Below, piece by piece: positions 48,801-59,930 of a stretch of DNA of 64,000 bases; position 1 is the stretch's first letter; each line of letters starts with the position of its first letter. The notes under the pieces were generated by a model that did not search any database, was not told where the DNA came from, and worked only from the letters and a program-made list of their open reading frames with translations. This DNA is from Mimachlamys varia (Eukaryota; Mollusca; Bivalvia; Pectinida; Pectinidae), in the NCBI GenBank assembly GCA_947623455.1, contig OX392527.1, positions 28,016,201-28,080,200 on the forward strand. The letters are read 5' to 3'. Both the position numbers and the translations under genes were made by a program.

Positions 48801-49830
48801 GCTGAACAAATTAAAACAAATCGTGTAAAATCGACAATTGTCATCATGCCAATTAATACAATGTAGTAACATTATCATGTTAATGATAATATTTTGCCAT
48901 GCAATGTTAGTATCACAGACACACTTGACAACACAACAATGTAATTTTTAAGATATTGTTGAGAGTCGTAGTTGAAAAACCAAGGTAATTCCATATAGTG
49001 TTTCTCTTTCATGCAAAAAGCAAGAATACATTGGCGATCCTGATACTTTCATTTCATACATTTCGTTATGAGGAACTAATTATTGCGATTTAAGTTTTGG
49101 TGTTACAATGTATTATTAGTTTAGGATTAAAGTAGGCACATAAAACATCATAGAAGCGTCGCATATCCGTGAACCTTCCTTTTGATTTGGATCATAACCG
49201 AAATTCTAGCTAAAAATGAGTTGTCCACAAAGAGTATCCAACGTATCGTACAGCACGCGAACGAACGAACAAGGCATAAAACATTCATGTCTGCAATGAT
49301 AGCGAGATTAAACTTTACTCATTATAACGGAGAACTTTGAGCTCATTTAACTAGTAGTAAATATGTAAATATATATAGAGTAAATATGATAATATATGAA
49401 ATAAGCGATGTCATAAAAAGGATTTTTTTACGACTGTGAAACCGTCTTTTGCATTGGTGTGTGTGGTTTGATATGAACAGAAACTAACAAATATATTTTA
49501 AATCTTTCCTTTTATTTAAAAAAAACACTATGAGGGATTGGGAAAAGGACAGATAGATAGTGGAAACTTCCTGGGGTAAGCTGAGTTATTTAAAATGTTT
49601 TGGAATAAGCTGATCCTTTAACTATTATGACTACTTTGACAAAATATTAAAATCTGAAAACAAGGTATTCTAACACTATTCATGTTGGACACTAGTTTGC
49701 CGTTAAGTACCGAACTTCTTCATTCTGCTTTTATCGAATGCAACACCTACTTATTCAAAATTAGAAATATTCTGTATATTTGTATTATATAAAGATGGAC
49801 GTTTTAGAGTTTGCTTGTAAGTGTGCTTAC
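48801..49830. other. Intergenic, no gene recognised
   Basis: AT-rich sequence with no gene-like frame or clear repeat. Confidence 0.35.
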
Positions 49831-49839
49831 TTGTTGTGA

Positions 49840-50092
49840 TTGACAATGATGACTTGGTTCTCATTTTGAGGATATACGTATGCTTACTTGGATGTGATCA
49901 AGGTTTACATAGCGGGTGTCGTCAATGAAGCAGAAGACGCTAACTCTTCCGGAACACCTGGTCTTATTCTCTTATACCTTTACGAGGGTCTCCGTGTAAA
50001 TATTTCCTTTGTTCCTCTTTTGCTTCTACAGTTTAATCGATTTTGAGTTTGGATTATGGTTTTGTTGACGCTTTGGTATTCTCTGATTTATT
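49840..50092 (-). repeat. Family R1 copy, minus orientation
   Basis: On the plus strand it ends TTGTTGACGCTTTGGTATTC then TCTGATTTATTC. Read on the minus strand it gives the family start GAATACCAAAGCGTCAACAA, then AAATATTTACACGGAGACC, ATAAGACCAGGTGTTCCGGA and AAGTAAGCATACG. It is about 250 bp and truncated. Confidence 0.8.
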
Positions 50093-50775
50093 CAAGAGGA
50101 AACCTTGAACGTACATGTATTTAAAAATATATATATCCTTGTTAACAACTATTTACATTGATTAGATTGATACAACCTATAAATTGTTGTTAGTTTGGAG
50201 AGTTTTACTAGTGTGTTGGAGACGCATTAAAAGCTTCCGTCCCGCTAGACGACACACATGTAAATTTGACCGTACGGTAATGCATTTAAACTGTGTAATT
50301 GGTAAGACTGGTGCATTTCTTGACGACAGCGTACCTAGTGACGTAATTGTCTACAGCAAAGTTTTACGGCGATATATAAATGTTCAATAGAAATGGGGTT
50401 TGTTTTAGTGAAAGGCACACTCTCCGCCATCTCCGTCATTATGTTTCTACTTAAAGACTATTTATAAGAAACATAAAAGTTCATAGTTTTTACTTTAAAA
50501 AACGTAAAGCCTATCCTAGAAATCCGTCAACATATCAAACAATGGTTGAAGCAGTAATATATAGGTACCTTAATTAACCCTCCCCCCTCACATTTATGCT
50601 TACCTTCATATCATGAAGTATGTTTTCTAAATCATTTTCGAATCGACAACATCAGAGACAAAAAACAGGCCTTATGGGTAAATACTGGAAAATCCCATGA
50701 CCGAATTTATCCACCTTTAAACCACCATCCCCCCCCCCCGAGAAAAAAAGAAAAACATATATCAAAAGTGAAATT

Positions 50776-51245
50776 GTATGGTGCAGTTTAATTCATTTTT
50801 TCGGCATGCTGTATTTATTACTAAATTTAAAGGTGCAGCACATGTGTGTGTTACGTCATCTTTATGATAGGGGGTGGCAGACTCTGCTTGTGGAATTTTT
50901 AGTCCCCGAGGTTTGCTGGAGCCTCCATAGCCACAGTTAATCTCATTTGAGTAGTGGCATGGTACATAATATACACATTTTCGTAGTACACGATTTGAAC
51001 TTATACAAAACTAGTCTAACTTTACTTCTAAATTCATAAATTAAAAGGGGGTTTTACGCACCTGACCCTTCTGCTTCTACATTAGTTTAGAAATTTTGGA
51101 TTCCCACATTTTGGCCCCTAGCATCACTGAAGAGTCCTAGGAGGACGACACAGCTGTATGGTGCAGTTTATTTCATTTTTTTCGGCATGCTGTATCTATT
51201 ACTAAATTTAAAAGGTGCAGCACATGTGTATGTTACGTCATCTAT
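50776..51245 (+). mobile_element. Hammerhead-bearing repeat (retrozyme-like), copy B, ~1.2 units
   Basis: TGGTGCAGTTTA begins at 50779 and again at 51159, so the unit is 380 nt. Both unit starts lie exactly at the predicted hammerhead cleavage position. The second unit stops near GTTACGTCATCTATTGG. Tandem units bounded by hammerheads are the retrozyme plan. Confidence 0.85.
51121..51164 (+). ncRNA. Hammerhead motif, core-mutated
   Basis: Helix I is GCATCA with TGGTGC (one G-U). The core CTGAAGA is intact. Helix II is GTCC/GGAC with loop TAGGA. The second core element reads GACA instead of GAAA, which should abolish activity. Helix III is the palindrome ACAGCTGT with no loop, the form that folds only as a dimer. 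Predicted site 51158/51159. Confidence 0.8.
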
Positions 51246-52745
51246 TGGAGCATATCAGTAAGCGATGTTTTTGTGTGAAATATAGCAAAACCGGTACGTT
51301 GATAGTTGGTTTACCTTATATACCGTAAAATCAATATTATACCAAAATAAATTTCAAAGGTAATTTGCAACATACATAGGGGGACATGTTGATGAACTGA
51401 AAGTATTACTTTAAGGTCTGTATGATAACGTATTGACAAACCCGTAAGAGGTTCAGAGAGTGGCCTTCATCACGACTTTATCTTAATAAAAACAATGTAA
51501 CGATAACTGTGTCGATATGCGAGATGATACGGGGGCTCGTATATGGTAAACACAGAGAACCGATACCGGAATCATTTCTGATGCGGTACCATCTTATAAT
51601 GGAGTCATGGATTGTATCATTCTGATGCAGTATAAGGTTACTTACAGATACGAAGGAATACAATGTAATGGAACAACAATCTTGTTACGATTATCTTTAA
51701 CAGAAGTGGAATTAATGCAATTTTATTGATAAAAGATAAGATTATTAAATAGCTCTTACATATATGTTTTAATAGAAATGTATGAAACTGTTTGAAATAT
51801 AAAACCGGCTGAGATAAGACATCATGTATTTACATGTTTACTTTGTGGTCCCTAAGATAACGTCTATGCTATCTGAACATTCTGATCAGCGTTGACGTCA
51901 GCTACTGACCGAGGCTACCTAATAGCACACGTCCGATAGTATCTCAACACAAACACCACGTATCTAGGTCTTGAGAAACTATAGTAACTTTCACAACATA
52001 CGCTAGCATATTCTGAAGAAAGATTATCTTCTTAAGTTTACAAAGGACAGATAGTGCAATTGATATTCAGAGAAACTCTGACAGCTTACATGCATTTACA
52101 CATCCAGAAAGATTATCAAGAGATATGATGATCCAGCAGGCCGATATTTAGATTTTGGATAACCGTATTTCCTTCTTTCAGAAAGATATTGTAAATTTAT
52201 GCTAGCAATCTCTGTCAGACGTTTTTGTTTTTACATAGGGAAGGCCAGTACTGTGCCGCATGCCTAAATAGGACACGACTTGGATATATTTGATAAGTTC
52301 TGATTCAAAGTAAAGTAAAAATAATAAGTTATGGAATGGCATCAAGAAACTATAAGATATTCCAATTTTATGCAAACACACAGTATACAATGTAAATGTA
52401 TATCAAAAGTTGAACAAAATATATAGAAATAAAAATTATTAATAAAGAGATATTTCTCTTGAAAACATGTCACATTCACTTCTGTAGTGTCAAAGTGATA
52501 TATCTCTCTACTAATCTTATACTCCTCTTTCTATAGTGCAAATGCAATATGTTTACATATGTACTCAGTTGTTTTGTATTAACGTATAATGATATATTTG
52601 TCTTGTACTAACATCACGTTCACTTTTTTCTTTTTGTTAAAATATAATTCATATGTTTTGTTCTTATATCATATTTATTTTACTCATGTTGTATCAGTGT
52701 TAAGGTTTTCTATGGGACTAAGATATCATGTTCACATTTCAATTG
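51246..52745. other. Intergenic, no gene recognised
   Basis: AT-rich sequence with no convincing gene or repeat boundary. Confidence 0.35.
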
Positions 52746-52965
52746 AAATCAGAGAATACCGAAGCGTCAACAAAACCATAATCCGAACTTAACAAAATAT
52801 GAAAAAAGAAATATTCATATAAGAGAACTTTGAGCAAGTATATAAGGATATTAGACCAGGTGGTTCAAAACAGTAAGCGTTTTCTGCTTTCTCTGAAAAA
52901 AACCGCCGTGTGAATCCAGGTCACATCCAAGTAAATTTCACGTCCACAAAGTGATGGTTCAGGTT
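52746..52965 (+). repeat. Family R1 copy, truncated
   Basis: Begins TCAGAGAATACCGAAGCGTC, then ACCATAATCCGAACTTAACA, TATTAGACCAGGTGGTTCA and CAGGTCACATCCAAGTAAAT. About 220 bp; the coding part is absent. Confidence 0.8.
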
Positions 52966-53104
52966 TTTTATTTTTTTTTCCAATATTTTATCAAATGCAA
53001 AATATTTCTTTTGCTTTAATAGCAAATCCACCATTCTCTTGTTTTAATGTAAAAAATTTCTCATTTACTTATATTTTCTCTGAATGTTTCTTCGCATGAA
53101 GAAT

Positions 53105-53170
53105 TTTGGGATCGAACCCCGGCCGCTTGAATGGATGGGTAGAGTGTTAACTGTGCTGCCATTCCGTCTA
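53105..53170 (-). tRNA. Degraded tRNA-like SINE head
   Basis: Minus strand: GTTAACACTC..GCGGCCGGGGTTCGATCCC, sharing GCGGCCGGGGTTCGATCCC exactly with the tRNA-like sequence at 12156-12225. Box B is intact and box A is lost. The neighbouring TTCTCTGAATGTTTCTTCGC resembles the block next to the 12.2-kb copy. Confidence 0.6.
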
Positions 53171-53441
53171 AAAGCAATCATGTATGCTATTGGATGCTTT
53201 GAACAATAAAGGGTTTTTTTTATGTTATTTCACATCTAAAAGAATTTGTACTTCTACGATTCCACGTTTGGTATCATGCAGTGAAGTTTCAGACGAACTG
53301 TGATTTATGCAATTACCTCTCCTCCACGAGATTCCAGTAGTAACTGTGGACTGGATAAATAATTGTCAGCTTGGCAGATGTCAACAAACAATGTGCCATA
53401 TCGGAATTGGGTTGTGATTCATAAAGAACCGTTTTAATGCT

Positions 53442-53509
53442 GTGCGGACTGATACATTGTCTAATAATAAAATTAGTGCGGACTGATACATTGTCTAATA
53501 ATAAAATTA
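53442..53509. repeat. 34-bp tandem duplication abutting a family R1 start
   Basis: GTGCGGACTGATACATTGTC followed by TAATAATAAAATTA occurs twice head to tail (53442, 53476) and runs directly into the R1 start GAGAATAACGAAGCGTCAAC at 53510. Confidence 0.9.
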
Positions 53510-53960
53510 GAGAATAACGAAGCGTCAACAAAACCATGGTCTGAAGTCAAAATCGATTAAACAAGGGGCAAAGTATGAAGAAAAACATATTTACATTTTG
53601 ACCCTTGTAATGTACAAGAGAATCAGAACATATGTTCCGGAAGAGTAAGCGTCTTCTGCTTCATCGGCCACACCACCATGTAAATATTGGTCCATCTAAG
53701 TTAACATGAAGTCCCCAAAAAAGATAAGCGAAAAATAGAAGTAAGCTGTCCATATTGGTCGTAGCTTAAGTAGAGATCGAGGTAAGCAGCTGATGTAGAG
53801 GAATATGTTGTCTCCTTTATTTAAGTCCTGAAGGGTATATACGATCAACGGGGTAAGCAAAATTGTTGTTTATAGACAACACATCCACGATATATCTTAT
53901 TCTTTTAGAGGGCATTCCAAATCATTGTCATATCCCTTGAGAAGCAGTACTAACGTCCTG
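53510..53960 (+). mobile_element. Family R1 copy with a second reverse-transcriptase relic
   Basis: Begins GAGAATAACGAAGCGTCAAC, passes AAGCGTCTTCTGCTTCATCG and ends with a stretch (53780-53920) whose minus strand parallels the reverse-transcriptase relic of 46.4-46.6 kb: TATACGATCAACGGGGTAAG corresponds to TATACGATCGACTAGGTCAG there. Frames are broken. Confidence 0.7.
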
Positions 53961-54249
53961 ACATTAAACGTGTTATAATTTTGTAAGACCGTCTATTACG
54001 AAGTGCTTGAAAATATGGCGATAGACACTACAGGTGGACTTTGGACTGTAACCTGTATGCCACGTTTTATTCAAACGAAAAGTTGCCCGGTTAAGAACAT
54101 ACAGGTCATGTACTTGATATGTAAAATTCTCAATATATTACGTTTGGGTCATTTATGTAATAATAGGAATAGTGCGCCTCCCTTTTCGGATTTTGACATT
54201 GCTTTTGGCCGGTTTAGTTTCCTAAATTTCTTCTTATGCTTCGCTTGTT

Positions 54250-54350
54250 AGATCCCCTTTTTAGCATCACTGACGTGTCCTAGAGGGACGAAACAGTTGC
54301 ATGATGCAGTTCAATTTAATGTTTGGCTCGACTTTATCTTATGCTAAATT
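54250..54350 (+). mobile_element. Retrozyme-like repeat, copy C, partial
   Basis: A decayed hammerhead (54264-54307) followed by AGTTCAATTTAATGTTTGGC and TCGACTTTATCTTATG, a subfamily also seen at 55325-55410. Truncated on both sides. Confidence 0.65.
54264..54307 (+). ncRNA. Decayed hammerhead motif
   Basis: Helix I GCATCA/TGATGC is perfect, but the core reads CTGACGT (A9 to T) and helix III ACAG/TTGC no longer pairs fully. Helix II GTCC/GGAC and GAAA are kept. Expected to be inactive. Confidence 0.7.
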
Positions 54351-54395
54351 ATTAAGTTGTTATGTGCCTTGGATGTCGTTTGTAAACTTCTTTTA

Positions 54396-54477
54396 GATCG
54401 TAGACGGTGGCACTGCCGGTGAACTCCCCGAGGTTTGATCGCAGACGGTGGCACTGCCGGTGAACTCCCCGAGGTTT
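54396..54477. repeat. 41-bp tandem duplication
   Basis: GATCG(T/C)AGACGGTGGCACTG followed by CCGGTGAACTCCCCGAGGTTT occurs twice (54396, 54437) with one substitution. GC-richer than the surroundings. Confidence 0.9.
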
Positions 54478-54624
54478 ACTTTATAATTGGTATGCCACGA
54501 TGTTATTTATTGAAATAATGGTAAGGTTCAGCTTATACATATATACTTAATATTCGTAACACCCACATATGCTTCATTTTTTAAATTAAGTAATAGATAC
54601 CGTATGCCGAAAATGAATTAAACT

Positions 54625-54668
54625 GCATCCTACAGCTGTTTCGTTCTCCTAAGACTCTTCAGTGATGC
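54625..54668 (-). ncRNA. Hammerhead motif, weakened helices
   Basis: Minus strand: GCATCA, CTGAAGA (core intact), helix II GTCT..GAAC with mismatch, GAAA intact, helix III palindrome ACAGCTGT, then GGATGC, which loses the first helix I pair. The core is right but the helices are weak. Confidence 0.75.
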
Positions 54669-55007
54669 TAGGGGCAAAAAGGTGGGAATCCAAACTTTCT
54701 AAACTAATGAAGATACAAAAGGGTCGGGTGCGTAACACCTCTTTAATTTATGAATTTAGAAGTAAAATTAAACTAGCCCTGTATTATTTCAAATCGTGTA
54801 CTACGAAAAATGTGTATATTATGTACTGTGCCACTACTCAAATGAAATTAACTGTGGCTATGGAGGCTCCAGCAAATCTAGGGGACTAAAAAAATCCACC
54901 AGCAAAGTCTGTCAGCCCCTATCATTAAAGATGACGTAACACACACATATGCTGCACCTTTTGAATGTAGAAATATGTACAGTATGCCGAATAAAATGAA
55001 ATAAACT

Positions 55008-55051
55008 GCATCATACAGCTGTTTCGTCCTCCTAAGACTCTTCGGTGATGC
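55008..55051 (-). ncRNA. Hammerhead motif, one core mutation
   Basis: Minus strand: helix I GCATCA/TGATGC perfect; helix II GTCT/GGAC (one G-U); GAAA intact; helix III palindrome ACAGCTGT. The core reads CCGAAGA in place of CTGAAGA, a U4 change that should inactivate it. Confidence 0.8.
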
Positions 55052-55249
55052 TAGGGGCAAAAAGGTGGGAATCCAAAATTTCTAAACTAATGTAGAAGCA
55101 GATGGGTCAGGTGCGTAACACCCCTTTAATTTGAAATTGTTCCATATTTGAAAATTATGAAATTTATTTCATTAGAGAGTAAGTTCAGCTCTCCGTTTAA
55201 TTTTAACATTACTTGCGACTGGTTTTTATCCTGAGTTGCCACATAGGCT

Positions 55250-55300
55250 CTACGTTTGAGTTCGGATAATGGTTTGGTTAACGCTTCGGTACTCTCTAAA
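55250..55300 (-). repeat. Family R1 terminal fragment
   Basis: Minus strand reads GAGAGTACCGAAGCGTTAAC, then CAAACCATTATCCGAACTC, only the first ~45 bp of the family. Confidence 0.7.
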
Positions 55301-55324
55301 CAACAATTCAGGCCATTTCCTAGA

Positions 55325-55410
55325 CAAACTAACAAGTTCAGAAAGACGAAAAGCTGCATGGTTCAGTTCGATTCATTATATGGCTCGACTGTATTTTATA
55401 CTGATTAATA
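55325..55410 (+). repeat. Retrozyme-like repeat, strongly decayed fragment
   Basis: AGAAAGACGAAAAGCTGCAT, GGTTCAGTTCGATTCATTAT and ATGGCTCGACTGTATTTTAT parallel copy C. The hammerhead core is no longer recognisable in full. Confidence 0.5.
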
Positions 55411-55987
55411 AAGATGGTATTATCTTGTATATGTTTTTGTTTTTTTCAATCCTTGATATGTTAGGATCTGAAGCTGAGTAATGCAGTACTAACAATATTG
55501 CTTGTAGTGAAAACGGTAGTGGTGTTACATTGGCTAACTAGATAAGATGTGATGAAACTTAAAACCATCTCCGGTGATTACCACGGCTTATTTAGTAGTA
55601 CCACAATATAATTTACCAACAAGGCTACGTATCTTAATTAGGTATTGCCGTAATCGATCGTTTCGTTTCTACATTACAGTTTAAGAGCAGAGAGTTCGGA
55701 AGGACAGACATATGGATAAGACTCAAGATAAAACATAAATGTATTGACAAACACTGGCGCCATTCTAGTACCCAAGGCTCTGTTACTGATTTGCAAGTTA
55801 AAGGAGCTTTCAAAACCAAGCTATCGGGAGAGTGCCACAGACAAGCCTGTGTATTCCAAGCTGTCTTGGCGTCACGCAACAACTTTACATGTGTGAAGGA
55901 TTAATGTATACATGTACACAACGTCCATACTTACAATGCTTAGTGAGTGCCGTCTAGTAAATAGATCCAAATACATGGCATATATTG

Positions 55988-56167
55988 TACAGTCGAACCT
56001 TGGTATCTCGAAGTCGGCGGGACCATGAAAAAGTTCGAGTTATCCAAGTGTTCGAGCTAGGTGAGTTTGAATACTTAAAGTTAAATATGGCCGTTGCTGA
56101 CGAAATACTTCGAACTAAACGGGATCTTCGAGTTACACGAATTCGAGATAACGAGGTTCATCTGTAG
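55988..56167. mobile_element. 180-bp pogo-like MITE with TA flanks
   Basis: The left end ACAGTCGAACCTTGGTATCT then CGAA and the right end TTCGAGATAACGAGGTTCAT then CTGT are inverted copies with a few differences. The CAGT.GAACCTCG..TCTCGAA pattern is the pogo/Tigger-type end. Internal pieces (TTCGAGTTATCC, TTCGAGTTACACG) repeat the same motif. The open frame across it is incidental. Confidence 0.8.
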
Positions 56168-56945
56168 ATGGAACTTCCCTACGACCTTATTCTTGTCCTT
56201 GACATGTACAGAAATGAAGATGCTTTAGCATCACAATAGCAAGTGCCATCAGATAAGTAAGAAAATAAGATACTTGTACATTATTATGTTAGAAATGTTA
56301 AAACCCATCCTAAATCGATGTTATTGCAGTAAACATGATGGATTGAAATATATATCTATGTAATCTAAATCCGAGACTGCATCAAAATGCGTCTGCTTCC
56401 TCAAATATGACATGTTCTGCATAATATTCCAGGTTATTGGAAGCTGCAGCAGCAGAAACATATATCATTACCATGTCGTGTACTGGCGGTTCCCCGGAAC
56501 CTATCATTCAGGTGTCACACAGAACGATACGCTACAAGGTACCTGGTGACACCGCAATTCTCAAAAGTTAAACTCTGTGTTCAGTGACCAATTTTCTCTA
56601 ACCGATTTGACACATTCAGTCTGGTCGGTTACGTTGAGATATGTTTTAGTTGTTAATATTTGCTGAGGCACGAAATAGCACCATCGTACTCGGAGATATG
56701 TAATTGTAACAACGACTGTATGGTTCAGACTGTGACGTGTTGTGGAGGACTTTGGGTCGGTAGATTTCTGAAAAGCAGACAGCAGAAATGCTTTTTGTTT
56801 GGCAGTTTTAGATTTAGTTAGGTAACCAAAGCCTTTATGACAGTATTTTAAGACAAATGTCTGGCAAAGAAAATCGCCAACAACGAGGCCATTAACAGTA
56901 AATTCATTTACTTATCTGGGATAAGAACACCTAAGAGCAAGTTCA
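56168..56945. other. Intergenic, no gene recognised
   Basis: No gene-like frame. Slightly higher GC around 56460-56540 without a recognised feature. Confidence 0.35.
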
Positions 56946-56949
56946 TCAA

Positions 56950-57115
56950 TTAAAGGGGTTTTACATTCATTTAGAAATTTCGATTTCATCTTTTGGCCCC
57001 TAGCATCACTGGCGAATCCTAAAAGGACGAAACAGTTGTATTATGCATTTTTTTCTTTCGGCATACTGTCTATTACTAATTTTAAAAGGTCCAACATGTG
57101 TGTGTGTGTTACATC
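56950..57115 (+). mobile_element. Retrozyme-like repeat, copy E, partial
   Basis: From ATTAAAGGGGTTTTACATTC through a decayed hammerhead to TTCGGCATACTGTCTATTAC and GTGTGTGTTACATCATCATT. About 165 bp of the 380-nt unit. Confidence 0.7.
57003..57046 (+). ncRNA. Decayed hammerhead motif
   Basis: GCATCA then CTGGCGA (A6 to G), helix II ATCC/GGAC with its first pair lost, GAAA kept, helix III ACAG/TTGT, and TTATGC with one helix I mismatch. Expected to be inactive. Confidence 0.65.
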
Positions 57116-57724
57116 ATCATTCATGAAGTCATTAAGAAAGGTAAGTGTTACTTCTATGATCAAACAGTTATTTCATACATTCAGTTAAATTGGGCGATGA
57201 AAAATGAATATACATGTAGTAGTAAACTGCCCTTTCTGTGGGGGTTGGAAAAGAAACCAAATCATGCATACCGAACCTAGTAATATATTCCTCGGCTGGT
57301 TTAGTTGATAATATTGTAAATAAATAATCATTATATTTAATTGAAATGTAACAATTTTAATGCATTTGACATTGTAGCTTGCTGATCAGAAAGAACCTTG
57401 CCAGTTTAAGGACATCAAACATTAATCATAGTATTTCCTGTCATTAACAAAAGTGATGAAAGCTTACATTTTCTCTTAGTAAAAAAAAGGAAAAACAATC
57501 AGCAAACAAACAAATATATAAACACACATTCCGAGCAAAAGCTTATGCCAGGGAAAATATTACCAAGATGGCGAATAAGGATTCTTTAAAGGAAATAAGC
57601 AGGGAAGAGGAGAAACAGGGTAAACCTAAGGTCATCCATGTTGACGGGATTTCACTTTGATAAAGTGTAATGGTGCTGTAGAAATACGGAGTAGAGCTAC
57701 ATATTATGGCATAAGGCAGAAAAA

Positions 57725-58005
57725 ATAGAGAATACCGAAGCGTCAGCAAAACCATTACCCGAACTTAAAATCGATTAAACTAGGGGCAAAATACGAAAAA
57801 AGGAAAGATTTACATGGAGACCATTGTAAAAGTGCAAGAGAATAAGACCAGGTGTTCCTAAAGAGTAAGCGTCGTCTGCTCCATCGACGTAATCTTGGTC
57901 ATATCCAAGTAAACATGAAGTCCTCGAAATGAGAATCGAGTCATTGTCAATCACAATAAGTAAACGAGTTGAACATAACCAAGAAGGTGAAGGATATTAC
58001 ACGGA
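57725..58005 (+). repeat. Family R1 copy
   Basis: AGAGAATACCGAAGCGTCAG start, then AAAATCGATTAAACTAGGGG, GATTTACATGGAGACCATTG, AAGACCAGGTGTTCCTAAAG, ATATCCAAGTAAACATGAAG and GAGTCATTGTCAATCACAAT. It is the cleanest copy of the non-coding part. Confidence 0.85.
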
Positions 58006-58867
58006 TTCACAGTAAAGTTTTCAGCAAATATAGTTCCATTGTTATAAAGACAACACCAGGTAGTCTGAGAGCAAATCTCTGACAGAATGTGGTTCATCAC
58101 TGTTGTTTAATAATTATACATGGAATAAGACAAAACATTCTCCCATGATTTACTTTTTTCTCCTCTTTGACATATTCAAGATTTCTCTGTCACCCTTATT
58201 GTATGACAAATAACACCCTCGTGATAGGTGAAGCTTCTATAAATCGGTGACATATAGGTTCGAATAATAATACCAGACAACATAGTGGGCATATCAAAAA
58301 GTAATTTATAGTTTTCATCATTTTATTGACATGCTCATTCACTTCATCACAAAAGAAATGTAGAAAAACAATTAAATTATGGACTTGGAGGGTTCCATGA
58401 CGAATCAGACCATTATTGTACATTACGTTGACATATATCCTCACAATTGCGCTCACAGACACGTTTATACATCGGCGGTTAATGGTATCTCAGATCGACC
58501 AAACAAAATACAATGTAGGTATGATCACTAATGTGATCGAATTACATCTCACCTCATGCTTTGTTGCTATAACAACGGACTTATGTTTGTTTGGTAATTT
58601 CTTACAATTACATACGATTGGTCTGATAAACTTTCTAATTAGAAATATGACATATTGGTAGATTATAAGTATTCAAAGCATGTTTGTTTATAAACGCACA
58701 ATAAAAAGCCATACAGTTGGGTATGAAACTATGGACAGACCACCCTAGAATATTGACACAAACGGCCGTAAGTTACATGTTTAAAATGTCGATATTTTAT
58801 TGAAAGTGCTCTTTAACGTACATATACGTATTACTTACTGTCATTTCTCTGGTTTTTATGACATTTC

Positions 58868-58905
58868 TGTTAGGCAGAAGACGCTGACCCTTCCGGAACA
58901 CTCAT
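58868..58905 (-). repeat. Family R1 short fragment
   Basis: Plus-strand AGGCAGAAGACGCTGACCCT then TCCGGAACA is the reverse complement of the family's TGTTCCGGAAG..GCGTCTTCTGC block. Confidence 0.6.
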
Positions 58906-59930
58906 GTTTACTATCATTGTGTTTTTTATCAATAATATTTTCGTCATCTTTTCTTTGTGCAGATTTTGAACTTCATATGTAATTTACATTTGATGATTGT
59001 GACTCTGAGCGATAGTATGGTCGACACATTCGTATTCGCTTGTTTTATCTTGTTTGGAAATTAAAGACGAATTATGTTCCAAACTAAATACGGAATGGTA
59101 GTACGATTGACTAATGCTTTGTTGTTAACTGATTCAGATCACAAGGACCTTTGAAGTAAACACTTGATATAGTAAATGGCTTTGAAAACCATAGATACAT
59201 TGTATTTCAAATGTGCGTTAGAAAACAGCTTTCCGGCAATTGTGCTACGTGTGATTGGAGATTATCGGTATCATCTGACATACCAGTTAACTATCTACAT
59301 CTAGTTATATAACTCTATAGCGACAGTGTTTCAGCATCAAAACAGCCACGGATTTATGAACGCACGTTTTGCATTAATCTTAATGACGTCACGATTGAAG
59401 GATTTGTGTTGTTTTTAAAAAGGCAACCCTAAAAAAAAACAAATTTTGCTAAATAAGAGCTGGTTATTTTTAACTAGATAAATATATTAATGTATGAATC
59501 AAATACGTATCAAAACAATATCGTATCTACCATGACTACGTTTGTATCGAACCAGACAGTCTGAGACTCTTATATAATGCATAGTACGGTCAATACCAAC
59601 AATGACACTTTCAAGCTTTGATAAATATATCTTCTGATATATACAAAAAATGTGAAAGTGCAATTTTATCATTTTCATGAAAATCAATATATCAGTGACA
59701 AAAACGTATAAACATATTGTGACGGAATCGATTAAAATATATACTTTAAAAAGAACGTTTTTAAATTAGGCTGGTCGGGCGGCGCTGTGGAATTTCATTC
59801 TACGAAAGGCGACGAGTTTCCATTACTGTATTTGAAAAGAACAGGATTGGAACTATCTTCACGCAAATAAGTCAGATTGAAGTAAATATGTGTATGTTAT
59901 ACATTTCTTTGTTTACTGAATGAGATTGTG

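Larger units (their letters stand above)
54556..55135 (-). mobile_element. Retrozyme-like repeat, copy D, ~1.5 units, minus strand
   Basis: Two hammerheads on the minus strand lie 383 nt apart (54625 and 55008 starts on +). Between them are the minus-strand unit blocks for GGAGCCTCCATAGCCACAGT, ATTTGAGTAGTGGCACAGTA and TAACACACACATATGCTGCA (last given on +). The tandem partial-dimer layout equals copy B. Confidence 0.85.

Noticed and set aside
55985..56167. 60-codon frame as a gene
   Set aside because: It coincides almost exactly with a pogo-like MITE; the frame is incidental.
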